A stretch of DNA of 64,000 nt from Euglena gracilis (Eukaryota; Euglenida; Euglenophyceae; Euglenales). The notes under the pieces were generated by a model. The model saw nothing but the letters and a program-made list of their open reading frames with translations, was not told where the DNA came from and made no database searches. A program made the translations under genes and the position numbers. Positions 43,655 through 54,765 of this stretch are shown here, piece by piece. The stretch spans positions 71,204,150 to 71,268,149 of the forward strand of contig CP154954.1 of NCBI GenBank assembly GCA_039621445.1, given 5' to 3'. Each line of letters begins with the position of its first letter. Position 1 is the stretch's first letter.

Positions 43655-45767
43655 AGGGTCCTCTTCCAGGGGTCTTCGCCTTGGTGGGTCTTCCTCAGTG
43701 TATGGTCCTTTTGTTTTTGTGTTGGTCTGGTCGGATCAGGTTTCCTGCCTCATCCGTGGTCTCACTTGGGGTTACTTCTGCCAGTCTTTTGCTTGGTTCC
43801 ACCACAGTCGTTTCCTTCACAACCCATTTCTTTGTCGTTTTTGCAGGTTTTTGAGGTATTTTTGAAATTTTTTGAGGGGTGTCACCGTTTTCTGTTGAAC
43901 CAGGCACTGTGGGCGAATCTTCACCCGTTTTGGCTCCCCCCCTTGTTGTGAAGGCCACAGTGACGGGTTCCTTAAGTTGTTTTAATGCCTGTGCCAGGTC
44001 TGCCACGTTGATCACCATACAAGTTTTCTGTTCCTTTTCCTCCTGTTTGATGATTTCTTTCATGAGTCGGTCGTCCTCCTCACTCCCGTGGATACTCACG
44101 TCTGCGAATGCCTGTGAGGCGTGGTAGGCCCACCTACTCAAGGCATCAGCGACCGTGTTGTCTTTGCCAGGTACGTATGCTACGGTTATGTCGAACCGCG
44201 AAAGCAGTTCGTGCCACCTGGCCGTACGTCCGGCTGGTCCACTGGGGGTGTCCAGCGCCTCCGTTGCCCATGCCTTAATGGACTTGTGGTCCGTCAACGC
44301 CAGCACCGGTTGCATTCCTATCCAGGAAGCCCACTTTTGCAGGGACAGGATCACTGCGTAGGTCTCCTTCTCCCTAGGAGACCACGGGCGAACCTGCCCA
44401 GGTGTCAGTTTTCGTGAACAGAAAGCTACGGGTACTGTTTTTTTGGTCATGGCTGTCGTTGGGTCTGGGTTTTCTGCAGTGTCCTGTGCAAATTGTTCCA
44501 GAGCCGCACCTACGGCTCTGCCACTTGCATCCACCCTGAGTATGAACGGTTTGTCTGGGTTCACTGTTTGCAGTTTCAGGCTTCCTAGCAGTTTTTCTTT
44601 GATCGTCAGGAAGGCTGTTCTTTCCTTTTCACCGAAAAACACAGGTGTCAGGATTCCTTTCTTTCCTTGTCCATTTTTCACTTTCAGTTTTCCCGTTAGG
44701 TCTGCAGCCAATTCCGCATTCCCTGGGACATATGTGGCGTAGTAGTTTGTGAATCCCAGGAATGCCCGCAGGGCTGTGACCGTTTTTGGTTCCTCCCATT
44801 TCTCCAAAGCCATCAATTTCCCAGGTGCTGGTTTTCGTTGTCCACCACCCAGCACATGTCCACAGAATTCAACCTCTTTCACAAAAAATTTGCATTTCTT
44901 GGTGTCTGCCACGTGTTGCTGTTTTTTCAGTGCCTCCATCACCCTTCTGATGTCCTTGTCGTGTTGTTCGGGGGTTTCGTCTCAAGACCCCTGGCATACG
45001 GTTCCTACGATAATGTCGTCCACGTAGGGGTTTGCAGTGTCCTGTACCTCCTCCAGGCTGTACTCGATCACCCTCTGGAAAATCGGTACACCTTTTTTCG
45101 TTCCCATGACCACCACTCTCCACTGTTTTGTTCCCTTAGGTGTGCTGCAGCAGGTGTAGGGTCTGGATTCTTTTTTCAGTGGCACCTGGAGGAAGGCGTC
45201 TTTCAGGTCCAGTACACTGTACATGGCCCGTTGTCCTTGTTGAACTAGGATGTCTTCTATCATAGGGAGGGGATGTTGCCTCGTTCAGTGCTCTGAAATT
45301 CACCACCCCTCTCCATTTTCCACCTTTATTGGCCACCACAAATGTGGCCAGTCACTCCTCCCGTCTTCCACTTTCAGGTCCCTAACCCATTCGTCCACCA
45401 TGTCGATGAGCGCCTGTCGGCGTTATCCTGTCATGTGGATGGGTCTTTGTTTCTTCGCCACTGTTCCAGGTTTCAGTTCAATTTTACCATAACCCAGTGG
45501 TCCACGTTCTGGGGGGTCTGGAAAATTTTTGTCTCGCAAGACCACTCCTTCATAGTCCTGCCGCAGTTTTTTCACCAGTTCAGCCACCTTTTCGCCTTGT
45601 GTTTCCTGTCGTTCTGGCACCACCACAACACCGTGAACCCTGTCAGATATCTTTGCCGATTTCTGAAGTTGTTTTGACAGTGTTTCCAATGTTGTTTCGT
45701 CTTCGAATATTTTTTCCTCGTCCTGGCCCGCTTCAGCAGGAATCTGCAAATTCATTGCTGGAACCAC
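43655..45767 (-). pseudogene. pol: C2 reverse transcriptase and RNase H
   Basis: RT start GTVAKKQRPIHMTG (about 45430), WRGVVNFRALNE (about 45300), YSVLDLKDAFLQV (about 45220), NPYVDDIIVG (catalytic Asp pair, about 45020), FLGFTNYYATYV (about 44730). RNase H: FILRVDASGRAVGAALEQ (about 44540), KETYAVILSLQKW, ALTDHKSIKAW, ADALSRWAYHA (about 44130). Stops and frameshifts lie at about 45420, 45340, 45265 and 44985. RT and RNase H catalytic residues are present. Confidence 0.85.
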
Positions 45768-46574
45768 TGAAATGTTTTTCTGAAGTTGGTGTACTTTCCG
45801 TTCCCTGTGTTTCTGCTCCTTCAGCTGGTGCCAACTGGACAGCAGCCGCAGTGGTTCACCTATTAGGGCCAGTGATTGTAGGTGTGGAAAAACCCCCAGT
45901 TGGTGTTGTTACATCCACGGATACCCGAGGATGGCATCCACTTGGATGTCGGCGTCATGGAATGTTTCAATGGTGGACCACTCCCTTGTTCTGTCCGTGT
46001 TGTGCACCCGTGATGAAAACTGCAGTTCCAGTGTGACTTCGTGTAGTCCTCCTTCCATCCTTGTTCCGTCCGCTGTGATCAGGGCCAAGGGTTTTTGTGA
46101 ACGTCTGAAGTTTTGTTTTGTTGGGGAATCAAGTTCTTTTTCACTAGGTTTGCCTGTGCTCCCGTGTCAATCAGGGCCTGTAGGAACTTTTTTTTTGCCG
46201 TCCGGCAACACAGCACGGACTTCAATGAGGAGTTGTTTTGCTTTCTTTCTGCTGATGACCTGCCCCAGCAGGAGTTTGGACACCGGTTCACACAGTCGTT
46301 TGGGAAGCCGAATGTTTTGGTCTGGTTCTGTTTTGTCAGTTGAATCCGGGTTTGGCTTTTGACCTGTCAGTTCTGGGCTGGGCTGTGAGAGCGTGTTTTG
46401 TCGTGCAGTCTGGGCAGGGCTGGGCTGCTGCAGCGGTTGTTGCTGCGCGGCCTGGGCTTGGCTGATTTGCCGTAGCCGTTCGTGGAACCGTGCCAGGTCC
46501 TGAATCAGCTGCTCTGGGATCCTGAATTTTTTGAATTTGAAGGCTGGAATGTTGTGTTTGTTGCTGAGTTTCAC
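45768..46574 (-). pseudogene. pro: C2 protease region
   Basis: Gln/Ser/Pro-rich linker, then LPDGKKKFLQALIDTGAQANLV with the aspartic-protease Asp at about 46170. The frame breaks inside this segment (near 46190), so the linker and active site are in different frames. Confidence 0.75.
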
Positions 46575-47090
46575 CAGGCGACCACCACCGTTCGGGTCCA
46601 GGTTTCTGCAGGTTTTTCCGTCACACCGTTTGCTGGTACCTGCAGGATGTCAGGGCTGCCCCACATTCGTGTTGGTTTTTTGTAACCCCAGTCTGTGTAT
46701 TGACAGTAATCCACGTCAATGTACGGGTACGGTTTCATATAATCACGTTTACCCAGGTATCCGTATCTTGGGTTTTCCAACCACCATTTGCCGCTGCAGA
46801 AATTCCACGATTTCCAGGGCTTTCTTTGCAAGGCTGTCTCCCTTTTCCAGGTTTCTGGGTCTTGTCGTCAGGGCAATGCTGAATTCTGTACAGGGAACTC
46901 CACACACCACCGTGTGGAATTCACCAGGTCTGAAATGTTTTCTGAAGTCCCAGTCCAGTACGTCCACCTGGTTATCCGCTCTCCACCTGGGGTCTGAATC
47001 CACCGTCACCACCTCGAAACCCGTTTTTCCATACACCTTGCTGACCGATTTTGTTCCATAGAAGAGGTCCAGGATTTTTGTTTTTTGCTT
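46575..47090 (-). pseudogene. C2 cytosine-C5 methyltransferase-like domain
   Basis: Reads KILDLFYGTKSVSKVYGKTGF (motif I, about 47070 down), VVTVDSDPRWRADNQVDVLDW, VVCGVPCTEFSIALTT (motif IV with Pro-Cys, about 46890), then after a frameshift near 46795 KWWLENPRYGYLG, YIDVDYCQY and WGYKKPTRMW (about 46690). Same order and spacing as in C1 but only moderately similar, so the two elements carry different versions. Motif I has Lys where a Gly is usual and motif IV has Val-Pro-Cys, so activity is doubtful even before the frameshifts. Confidence 0.7.
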
Positions 47091-47760
47091 TTTCTGCTAT
47101 GGCCCGTTCTGGTGTCGCTGTAGCTGCCTCCTGTAGTTTTCTGATGTTTTTCTGTGATTTTTCTGTCCCCAAGTCGTTTTTCTGTTCAGTTCCGTCCTCC
47201 ACTGGCGGGCACTTGTGGGCTGTGCCCAACCTCACCTTGGATGTCGGGTGTAGGAGGGTGAAATGTTTGTGGAAACCTGGTAGGTACTTGCACCGTGTTT
47301 TGTGTCCGCATACCAAAAACACTTCCGCAGGCCACGGTGTATTCCTGCAGTTCTTGTCACCCTGTCCGAACAGTTTCGTTTTCGCTGGAATGAACATTGA
47401 CAACACTGCCAGTTTTCTGATTTCTCTGTATCCTTTTCTGTGAACCCATTTTGGTACCATGAGAAGTGCGTGGGCCTCGTCTGTTTGGATTTTCTTCAGC
47501 ACCTGTGAGTTTTTGCTGAATGGGGGGTTTATCCACAGCAGTTTTCCGTGCCAGTTTTTTTTTCAAAGGCGTCAATTCCATCTGGGCTGCCCGATCCCCA
47601 CCATTGCGGGAATCTTTTGCTTTTTTCCGTTGCAAAGGCGTCCAGCTGGGGCTGGACCCCGAAGTGAGAGACAATTTCTGTCATTGTTTCTTCCTTCACG
47701 TGGTAGTTTTCAGACACCCACCGTGAAGCTGCTCTGCCGAACCTGCAGCTGACCTGTTCC
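47091..47760 (-). pseudogene. C2 Dam-like (N6-adenine methyltransferase-like) domain
   Basis: Minus strand: VSHFGVQPQLDAFATEKSKRF (about 47640-47690), then WINPPFSKNSQVLKKI with the NPPF motif (about 47490-47530) and ALLMVPKWVHRKGY. The same pattern (FATxxN/K..P, then NPPW/F, then LL.VP.W) ends the RT-RNase H protein of DIRS copies A1 and B1. Frameshifts lie near 47540 and 47060. The C-terminal 100 residues are Lys/Glu-rich. Confidence 0.6.
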
Positions 47761-49010
47761 CTTTTCGGTTCTGGGCTGTGGAGTCGTTTTTTTTTGTCAG
47801 GACGTTTTTCTTTTGAGGTTTTTTATTACCTCCCTTACCCAGTGTGTATGACCGCTGCGGCTCTGGACCTGGTTCCCTTGTTTTGTTTTGTTGTTTCGGT
47901 TGTGTCTGCAGAGAGTCGCCCCTCTCTTCCCCTACCCTCAGGCCGCAGCCCCTTCACTTCCTTTCTGTGTTTTGAACTGGGCGCCAGCGATTGCTGGAAG
48001 ATGCTTCTGCCTTTGGCTGTCCCTGTGGCTGGTTGGCTGGCTCCTGTGAATTGGTATGCTGTGTCTGTGGTTAAGTTTTCGTTGCTGCTGGCTGTGGCTG
48101 TGGCTGCACTTTGCCTTTTCCTTTCCCGCTCCCCTTCCCAGAATTGTACCCTTTCCCAGAGTTGTATCCCTTTCCTGAATCGTAGCCTTTGCCGTATTTC
48201 TGGTTCCAGTTCTGGTTCTGGTTCCAGTTTTGGGTTGAACCCCAGTTTTGACCCTTCCCTTTTCCTTTGCCTTTGCCCCAGTCGTTCTGTCCCCAGTCTG
48301 ACCAGTTGGTGTTCCGTCCCTGGCCAGGCTGTTCCGAAACTGCCATGGGCACTTGCTGGCGTGGAGAAGGGGGTCTGAGTTTCTCAGGTGTTGGGGTTTT
48401 GCGGTCCAGGGGAGTTGGGTCGGGATCTGGAAGACGGTGTCCGACTTCTGGATTTTTTTTTCTCCTCCTCCTTGACTTCCCTGACGTAATCCCTGCGGTC
48501 CATCGACCGTGATCTGTTTTCACGAGGTTGGTTCTACCCAGAGAGTCTGACTGTTTTTGGCACCTGAGTTCGGTTTCCACCCGTTAGAACAGTTCGTCCA
48601 GAGTCAGTCTTGCTTGCACCTGTGTGAAGTGTGGTTTATGTCCAGTCAGCAACGTTGAACCGTTTTTCATCAGCAGCAGTTCAGCAGCTCTGCTGCTGTG
48701 CAGTTGGATCCTGAAGTTTTGTCCGTCCCGTGCCACCGGAAAATTTTCTCCTGTGCCCACTGTTGCTGCCACCAGGTCACGAACGTCTTCCGTTGTTGCA
48801 TCTGGGACGTTTGTAATGTTCGTGACCCCTTTCAGTTTGAGTGTCGGTTTGTCCGTATTTCTGCGGTCCTGTTCCCTGATGCAGCTTCTGCGTTGCGTTT
48901 CGGGCATTTTTTCAGCCACCAGGTTGTAAACGTTTTCATCTGATGGGTTTTCCAGCCTGCTGTAGAGGAGTTTGAAATGGGCTTCACACTCCCTCCACGC
49001 TTCCAGTGTC
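47761..49010 (-). pseudogene. gag: C2 Gag, C-terminal part
   Basis: From LTLEAWRECEAHFKLLYS (capsid-like, about 49000) through KMPETQRRSCIREQ to LTLDELF, a TAA (48584), then a basic region ending in repeats GKGYNSGKGYNSGKG and SGKGKGK (48080-48260) in place of a zinc knuckle, as in C1. Cut upstream at 49010 by the TRIM-like element. Positions 47761-48070, downstream of the GK-rich tail, show no recognised domain and link to the Dam-like segment. Confidence 0.65.
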
Positions 49011-49014
49011 AGTT
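49011..49014. other. Target site duplication AGTT (left)
   Basis: Repeated at 50583-50586. Confidence 0.7.
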
Positions 49015-49384
49015 TGTGAGCGCCGCTAAGGCCTTGCATTGCCTTTCCCTGGAATTGTGCTGTGATTTTGGTTTTAGGATTTAGCAAATGACAATTAGGA
49101 GTTGCCAATTACAATTTCACCTGTGATTTGTCTGTGTGCAGGTGGCAAACTCCATGTACTGTTTGAGATCGTGTGGCGTTGTCTTGTGCACTGCAAGTTG
49201 AAGATTTGGATTTGGGAACATTTTACAGAAAGATTTGGAGATTTTGGAGGTGTCAAGATTTCAAGATCCACCAGGTGGAAAGGCCAAGTCCACAGGCAGG
49301 GGGTATCCCCCCCTGAGAGGTGCCAGATTGGGAGATGGGAAATCTGGCAAAGGCCAGCGTCCTGAGCCGGACCCTGGGCCTTCA
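49015..49384 (+). repeat. TRIM left LTR
   Basis: 370 bp, few differences from 50213-50582. Confidence 0.9.
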
Positions 49385-50212
49385 CAAACAGTACATCACG
49401 TTTGTACATTACTGGGATATTCATGCTGTTCTGGTGAGCACACTGGGTGTGATTGCAAGTGTCATCAGATGAAGGCTCTGAAGGCCATGCCTGTGAGGCG
49501 CATTGGGTGCCTGAGGCTGACTGTTTGAGGAACAGCCAGATGGCATGACAAGATCTGTGGCAATCCAGATGGAGCCATGGATGGCTCTGGATCGTGATGA
49601 GATTGTCTCAATTTGCAGTGCTGGAGAGCCTGGGGCTACAAACGGCATGTTGCCATCGAAATTTGCAAAGAGAAGACGACGGCGGAAGGCCTTGGCTGTG
49701 GCCAGGGCATTGCAATGTTGATCTGCAGCCCTCTGTCTGGCAGGCTGATGCCCAGTCCTGTGCCTTGCCTGTGGTATTCTTTCTACCCCTGTCTCTGTGG
49801 TGGCTGTGCCCGACTTCGACATGTCCGTGGCGACCCGCCTGCTGGCTGAGTGGTGGTGATGCCCGGTTGGTGCCGTGGCTGTGATGCCCAAGTGGCTAGT
49901 GAGGATGTCTGCCTGATTTTATGTGGCCAATTCGACATGTATTTTTCTGGCCTGCCTGCACTGTGGACCGCTTCAAGGGGGCCTTCGGGCTCTGGGACGC
50001 GGTGTATGGCGGTGCTCGGCTACCCTCCGTTCGGGAAGTTATGCCGAGCTTCCACGGTTTCCCGAAAAGAAGATAGCGGAAACCACGAAGTCTGGACATG
50101 GCAGCCCAAGGGGGCGGGACCGGGTTTCCACTGCACGGCCTAACGTCGCTTCTGTGTGTTTTCTCGATTTTTCGGGTCCAAAAACCCGGAAAATCTCGCC
50201 GGAGAAGGGGAG
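49385..50212. other. TRIM interior
   Basis: No pol motif. One plus frame of about 95 codons (49594-49884) is not convincing. Confidence 0.5.
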
Positions 50213-50582
50213 TGTGAGCGGCGCTAAGGCCTTGCATTGCCTTTCCCTGGAATTGTGCTGTGATTTTGGTTTTAGGATTTAGCAAATGACAATTAGGAGT
50301 TGCCAATCACAATTTCACCTGTGATTTTTCTGTGTGCAGGTGGCAAACTCCATGTACTGTTTGAGCTCGTCTGGCGTTGTCTTGTGCACTGCAAGTTGAA
50401 GATTTGGATTTGGGAACATCTTACAGAAAGATTTGGAGATTTTGGAGGTGTCAAGATTTCAAGATCCACCAGGTGGAAAGGCCAAGTCCACAGGCGGGGG
50501 GTATCCCCCCCTGAGAGATGCCAGATTGGGAGATGGGAAACCTGGCAAAGGCCAGCGTCCTGAGCCGGACCCTGGGCCTTCA
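50213..50582 (+). repeat. TRIM right LTR
   Basis: Pairs with 49015-49384. Confidence 0.9.
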
Positions 50583-53504
50583 AGTTTTCCTTCCGTTTTT
50601 GGTCTCAGGTTTTCAGTTCGTCTTTGATGGCTGAGAGTGTGTCTCCACCGTATTTCTGGCACATCCAGTTCCAAAATTCCTGGTATTTTTTTTTCTCACC
50701 GCGGTCCTGTCTGCGTTGCAGTTCCAGTTTGCTGGCACTGTCCAGGCTGCCCTCCAGCAGTGACAGTTTCAGGTCATCGGTCAGGGACCCCTGACCGGCT
50801 GACACACGTTGCAGGTACATTGGAAATTTCACTGCCTAAATCTGCGAAATTCCCCTGCAGTGTTGGTCTTACCAGGTCTTTGGTCATCGCCGCGCCCACT
50901 GGACCCAGAAGCAGCCCGAAGGATGCTGCCGGGGCCGTTGCAACGGGTGCCACTACCGTTTCCTCTCCTATGTGGTGGATGGCAGTTTGGGTAGACCCCA
51001 TCTGGGGTCCCACCCAGGTTGTTGTGGCTGTGTTCTGAGATTCGGTTTCGTCTGCCCACATCAACAAGCCCCGAGCCCAGGACTGTGGGTTTTGTTGTGT
51101 CGTCACTGGCTGTTGAGTCTGCTGAGTCGGCTTGGGTTGAGTTAACCGTGGTACTGGGCTTGTCGGGTTTGTCACAAATGCTGTGCTGGTCGGGACTGCA
51201 GTCGGCCGTTGTTATGTCTGTCGAGTCAGTTGGGCGATTAATGGTGTCAAGGCGGTTTTTAGTTCTTGCTGGAAGAGCTGCCCCACCAGGGAAGCCGTGT
51301 TAACGGTCCCCAGTGCTGCAGCTCCTCCTTCCATTTTTGGGTGGTGTTTCGTCCACCCACTGCTGGCTGCTCTGGCTGAACATACCTGTCAGGGGTTGTG
51401 GGGTCCCCGTCCCTTGGTTTCCTGCAGGCTGGCCCCTCAGGGCTGGCCGTGGTTGGGCCAGGGGTTGTGGGGTCCCCATCCCCGTTGGCCAGGCCTGCGG
51501 TTCTAGGGTCCCCGTCCCGTGTTGTCCTGTGGGTTGGCCCCTCAGGGCTGCCGGGGGCTGGTTCTGGGGTTTTGGGGTCCCCGATCCCCGTTGGCCCGCG
51601 GCCCTGTCTACCCCCTGGGGGGGCTGTCCTGTTCGATGGGCCGTTGTTGCTGCCCCTGGCTGTCCAGCCTGGGTCCTCGAGGGAGGCCCACTGGTCAGGG
51701 GGCTGGCCCCCGTCTCTGGCCTGAAGGCCCCTGTGCAGGCTGGGCGAGAGGAAATGCTTAAATTTTCAAAAAAGTTTGGGTATTTCAGCCAGGCTAGGGC
51801 TGGGGGTTGTGATTTGCTGGGGGTTTTGCCTTTCCAGTTTTTCAGTCAGGTTTTCAGTCGTTCTTGTCACAGTACTGATTTTTCTGTCCAGGGTCACCAG
51901 CTGTTCTGTCCACCGTTTCTGCTGTTTTTGCAGTTCCGTGGTAAGAGTATGTAAATGCTGCCAGATGCCGTTGTCATGTGTTTCTCGTTCTGCAGTTTTT
52001 GTTTTCAGATCAGCCGGTCTTGATTCCAGTTGACCGACCCTGGTTGTCATTGAGCCAGTGGCAGATGTCATTTCCAGCCGTTTAGCATGTTCAGATGTGG
52101 CATGTGTACCCGTTTTAATGGCCCATGTTTGCAGTTCACCCACCAGTTTTTGAGTCGGTTGGGCTGTTTCGTCCACCCTGCGACCCAGGTTGCCGACCTC
52201 CAGATTCAGACGTTCAGTGCGTTGTTTGTGTTTTTCTTCGTTGGAGGTCAGGGTTTCCACCTGTCGTTTCAGTCTGACGATTTCCTCGTTCAGCTGTGTA
52301 ATCTGCTGCTGCTGATCTGGGATTTTCTGCAGTTCGACCAGTTTTTTGTGCAGGTAATCACAGTTTTGGATTGTTGTTGTCGTTTTTGTTTCGTGCTGCT
52401 GAACCCGTCCTGCCAGATTTCCGATTTCACTGCCCATGTCCTTCTGAATTTTCTCCACCACACTGCTGATTTCACCTCTGAGGTTTTCAACTTTTCTGGA
52501 CACTGTTGCCACCGTTTCATCCACTTTGCTGTTCACCGTTTGGACTCCGCATGTGATTCCTGCGACCCGTTCTTCTGCCACAGCCAATCTCTGTTGCAGT
52601 TCTGCAGTTGTTTTTTCGTTTTCCCGCTGTCGGTGCAGTAAACCAACCAGATGTTCACCCTGGTTCTGTGCGTTTCCACCTGCCATCTGCAGAAAACTGT
52701 GAAATTCCCTGAGTTTTTCACCCAGTGAGCCAGACATATCCCTGATTTCCGTGATCTGCTGTGACATTCCGTTAAAATGTTCCTGGTACAGCCTGTTCTG
52801 GTTGACGGTCACCTGTTCCATGTTTGTTTGCGTTGTTGCCAGGACTGTCGTCAGTTCTTCGTGTCTGCCGTTTATTTCTTTCATGAGTGCTTCACCCTGT
52901 CTGTTCACTGTGGCGTGCAGTTCGCTGACCCACTCTGTCGTTGTTTGTTGAAGCTGCTGCAGAGTTTCTGTCGTTTGTTGGTTCGTCCGTTCAGTTTTGT
53001 GTCTTATCTGTTGAAATTCCTGGGTCATCTGTCCAGTTTCGTACGCAAAGTTTGACCACCAGTCCCAGTCAGTGTTCTGGTTCTGTGGTTCCGGCTGTGG
53101 AATCTCGTACGAGCTGTACCATGGTTCCTGGTACGAAGTTTCAGTTTCACCCTGCAGGCGGTCTGGTTGTTCCGGGCTCTGTTGTACCGCCACCAGTGCA
53201 AAACTCTGGGGTCCTGGTTGCTGTGCTGTTGCGGTTTGCCAGTTTTGGTCGTTCTGAGTGTCCGTTTCCGGCTTTTAGTACCAGTTTTGTGGTGCAAACA
53301 CCTGTTCGTCGAAGTACGGTTCATTGTTTTCGTCCAGTTCTTTGTAATTGGTGCTGGACCGGGGCGGCACTCTGGACCAGACTGTTCGGGGTCGTCCTGG
53401 TCCATGTGCAGCATGGCAATGACACGTGGGCTGTCATTGCATGTCTGTGGCACTGTAATGTCTGGGCCGTTTTGTTCAGTTTCAGTCCACCTATTGCTGT
53501 CCAG

Positions 53505-53740
53505 TGATTGGTACGTGGCGGCAAAACCATCTGCCGGCTCCACCATCCTAGCGATGGCGATTAAGGCAGCTGGCATTTCCAGTGTTTAGTTCAGGGCTGG
53601 GAAGCAATCCGCCTGGTCCACCACCCTAACGATGGCTGTTAAAGCAGTTGGCACATCCAGTGTTTGGTTCGGGGCTGGGCAGCCATCCGCCGACTCCACC
53701 ATCCTAGCGATGGCAGTTGAGGCAGCAGGCATGTCAGCGT
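53505..53740. repeat. Three tandem repeats of about 81-84 bp in C2 gag
   Basis: Each contains CCACCATCCTAGCGATGG or a close variant. Encodes AIARMVEPADG-type units on the minus strand. Confidence 0.8.
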
Positions 53741-53824
53741 CAGTTTTTGCAGTTTCTTGTCGTTTTTCAGTTTCTTGTTCGTAGCAGCATGTCGGAGGGG
53801 AATCAAAACTGGGCAGTCTGTCTA

Positions 53825-53836
53825 CCTCTGCGACCA
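53825..53836 (-). promoter_or_regulatory. C2 primer-binding site
   Basis: Minus strand TGGTCGCAGAGG, one mismatch from the initiator tRNA-Met site of C1, directly inside the 5' LTR. Confidence 0.65.
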
Positions 53837-54329
53837 TTTTGTATCCGTGAGGCCTGCACCTGAGTTTCCAGTTTCCCGGGGCCGGCACCCCTTTGCGTAG
53901 GATCTTTTACCCTGCCCAGTGAGTTTTCAATTCCCGTCGCGGCTTGTTTTAAAAATAACATTTTCTTTTGCTTTTGAGGGTTTTTTGGGTGAAAACAGGT
54001 GGGTTGGTTGGCTCACACCTTTCCTTTGATAAAAAAAATACACAAGCAATCCAGCAAGCAAATCCACAAATGCAGTACAAATAAATCCACAGCACCAAAC
54101 CAAAGTACGTAACGTCCAGGGTAAGAATGATAATTGGTTCCAGATAATTGATCCCAGATAATTCTTGAACAAACAAACTGACAGAGTGACAGACAGAGCC
54201 CTGCACAGGGACAGATGGAGTCAGCTGATTGTAATTCCTAAAAAGATTTTCCTAATCCTAGCTGAAGAGTCATCAGGTTGGGTAGTGTTAGGTTATGTTG
54301 TTTTGGGCACTCAGCACCCCTGACTCACA
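53837..54329 (-). repeat. C2 5' LTR
   Basis: 493 bp, pairs with 40885-41377; ends GACTCACA. Confidence 0.85.
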
Positions 54330-54333
54330 CCGT
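54330..54333. other. Target site duplication CCGT (right)
   Basis: Pairs with 40881-40884. Confidence 0.6.
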
Positions 54334-54710
54334 GGCCGTCACTTTGGGGGGTTTGGGTTGTGGAGGTTTCTTTTGGGGAAATTTCTTTTGGGGTAGGGGC
54401 AGCCACGGTTCGCCACAGTCGACCCGCGCCTTCAGGTTGTCCCTCTTGAAGTTCTCCAGCGCTGTTCGTATTGAAATTGCATCTTTCATTGAAATCTTTC
54501 AGAAACTTCAACAGTTTCAGCTTTGAGGTTCTGCACGAGCGTCTTTTTCTGGATAATTTGAATTGTTTGATTGACTTCTTCTTCTTCTTCCAATTGATAA
54601 CGTGTTTGAAGTTCCTTTCTTCTGGGTATCGAAGGGCAATTTAAGAATTAGCCAACTCCGGCGAAAAAAGCACTAAGCGGGACCTCCTAACCAAGCTCAG
54701 AAAACAATCT
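54334..54710 (-). repeat. B2 5' leader and right ITR
   Basis: Homologous to 20451-20850 (GCAGCCACGGTTCGCCAC..., CTTTCTTCTGGG, CCAACTCCGGCGAAAAAA, CCTCCTAACC). Ends where the A2 left terminus begins. Confidence 0.7.
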
Positions 54711-54765
54711 TGGACTCCCATGACAGTGGAAGGGGGAGGAAGGGACCAAGAGGGCGGAGCACAAG

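Larger units (their letters stand above)
49015..50582 (+). mobile_element. TRIM-like element nested in C2 gag
   Basis: 1568 bp: two 370-bp LTRs (TGTGAGCG...CCTTCA), a purine tract GGAGAAGGGGAG directly before the right LTR (plus orientation) and a 4-bp TSD. The roughly 830-bp interior has no long supported gene. Removing it joins the Gag codons of C2 (..PKTEGKL to TLEAWRECE) in one frame. Confidence 0.85.
50587..53836 (-). pseudogene. gag: C2 Gag, N-terminal and coiled-coil part
   Basis: From the N-terminus: three tandem repeats of about 27 residues (AIARMVE.ADG, 53505-53740), with a stop (TAA, 53586) between two of them; then a Gln/Glu/Thr-rich coiled coil of over 400 residues (51766-53193; heptad pattern, for example EQVTVNQNRLYQEHF, VETLTSNEEKHKQRTERLNL); then a Pro/Gln-rich linker and a capsid-like start (FPMYLQRVSAGQGSLTDDLK, about 50820). 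Frameshifts separate these parts. The coiled-coil frame has no ATG at its extreme 5' end. Confidence 0.65.
40885..54329 (-). mobile_element. Ty3/gypsy chromovirus C2 with Dam-like and C5-methyltransferase-like domains
   Basis: 13.4 kb including a nested 1.57-kb element. 493-bp LTRs, PBS TGGTCGCAGAGG, polypurine tract, then on the minus strand Gag, Dam-like domain, C5-methyltransferase-like domain, protease, RT, RNase H, integrase, chromodomain. The proteins are clearly different from those of C1 and the base composition is lower in GC. Multiple frameshifts and stops make it inactive. Confidence 0.88.
20880..54710 (-). mobile_element. DIRS-like YR retrotransposon, copy B2 (split by three LTR insertions)
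   Basis: Own sequence: 20880-23387, 26494-27488, 40844-40884 and 54330-54710. Joining these pieces gives a B-family element colinear with B1. For example the segment CTGACCACTGTCT at 40860 continues into GTGGCCGTCAC at 54333, matching CTGACCACTGTCTGCC...GTGGCTGTCAC at 18866-18895 in B1. It lacks the Dam-like domain and has a mutated YR active site. Confidence 0.8.
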
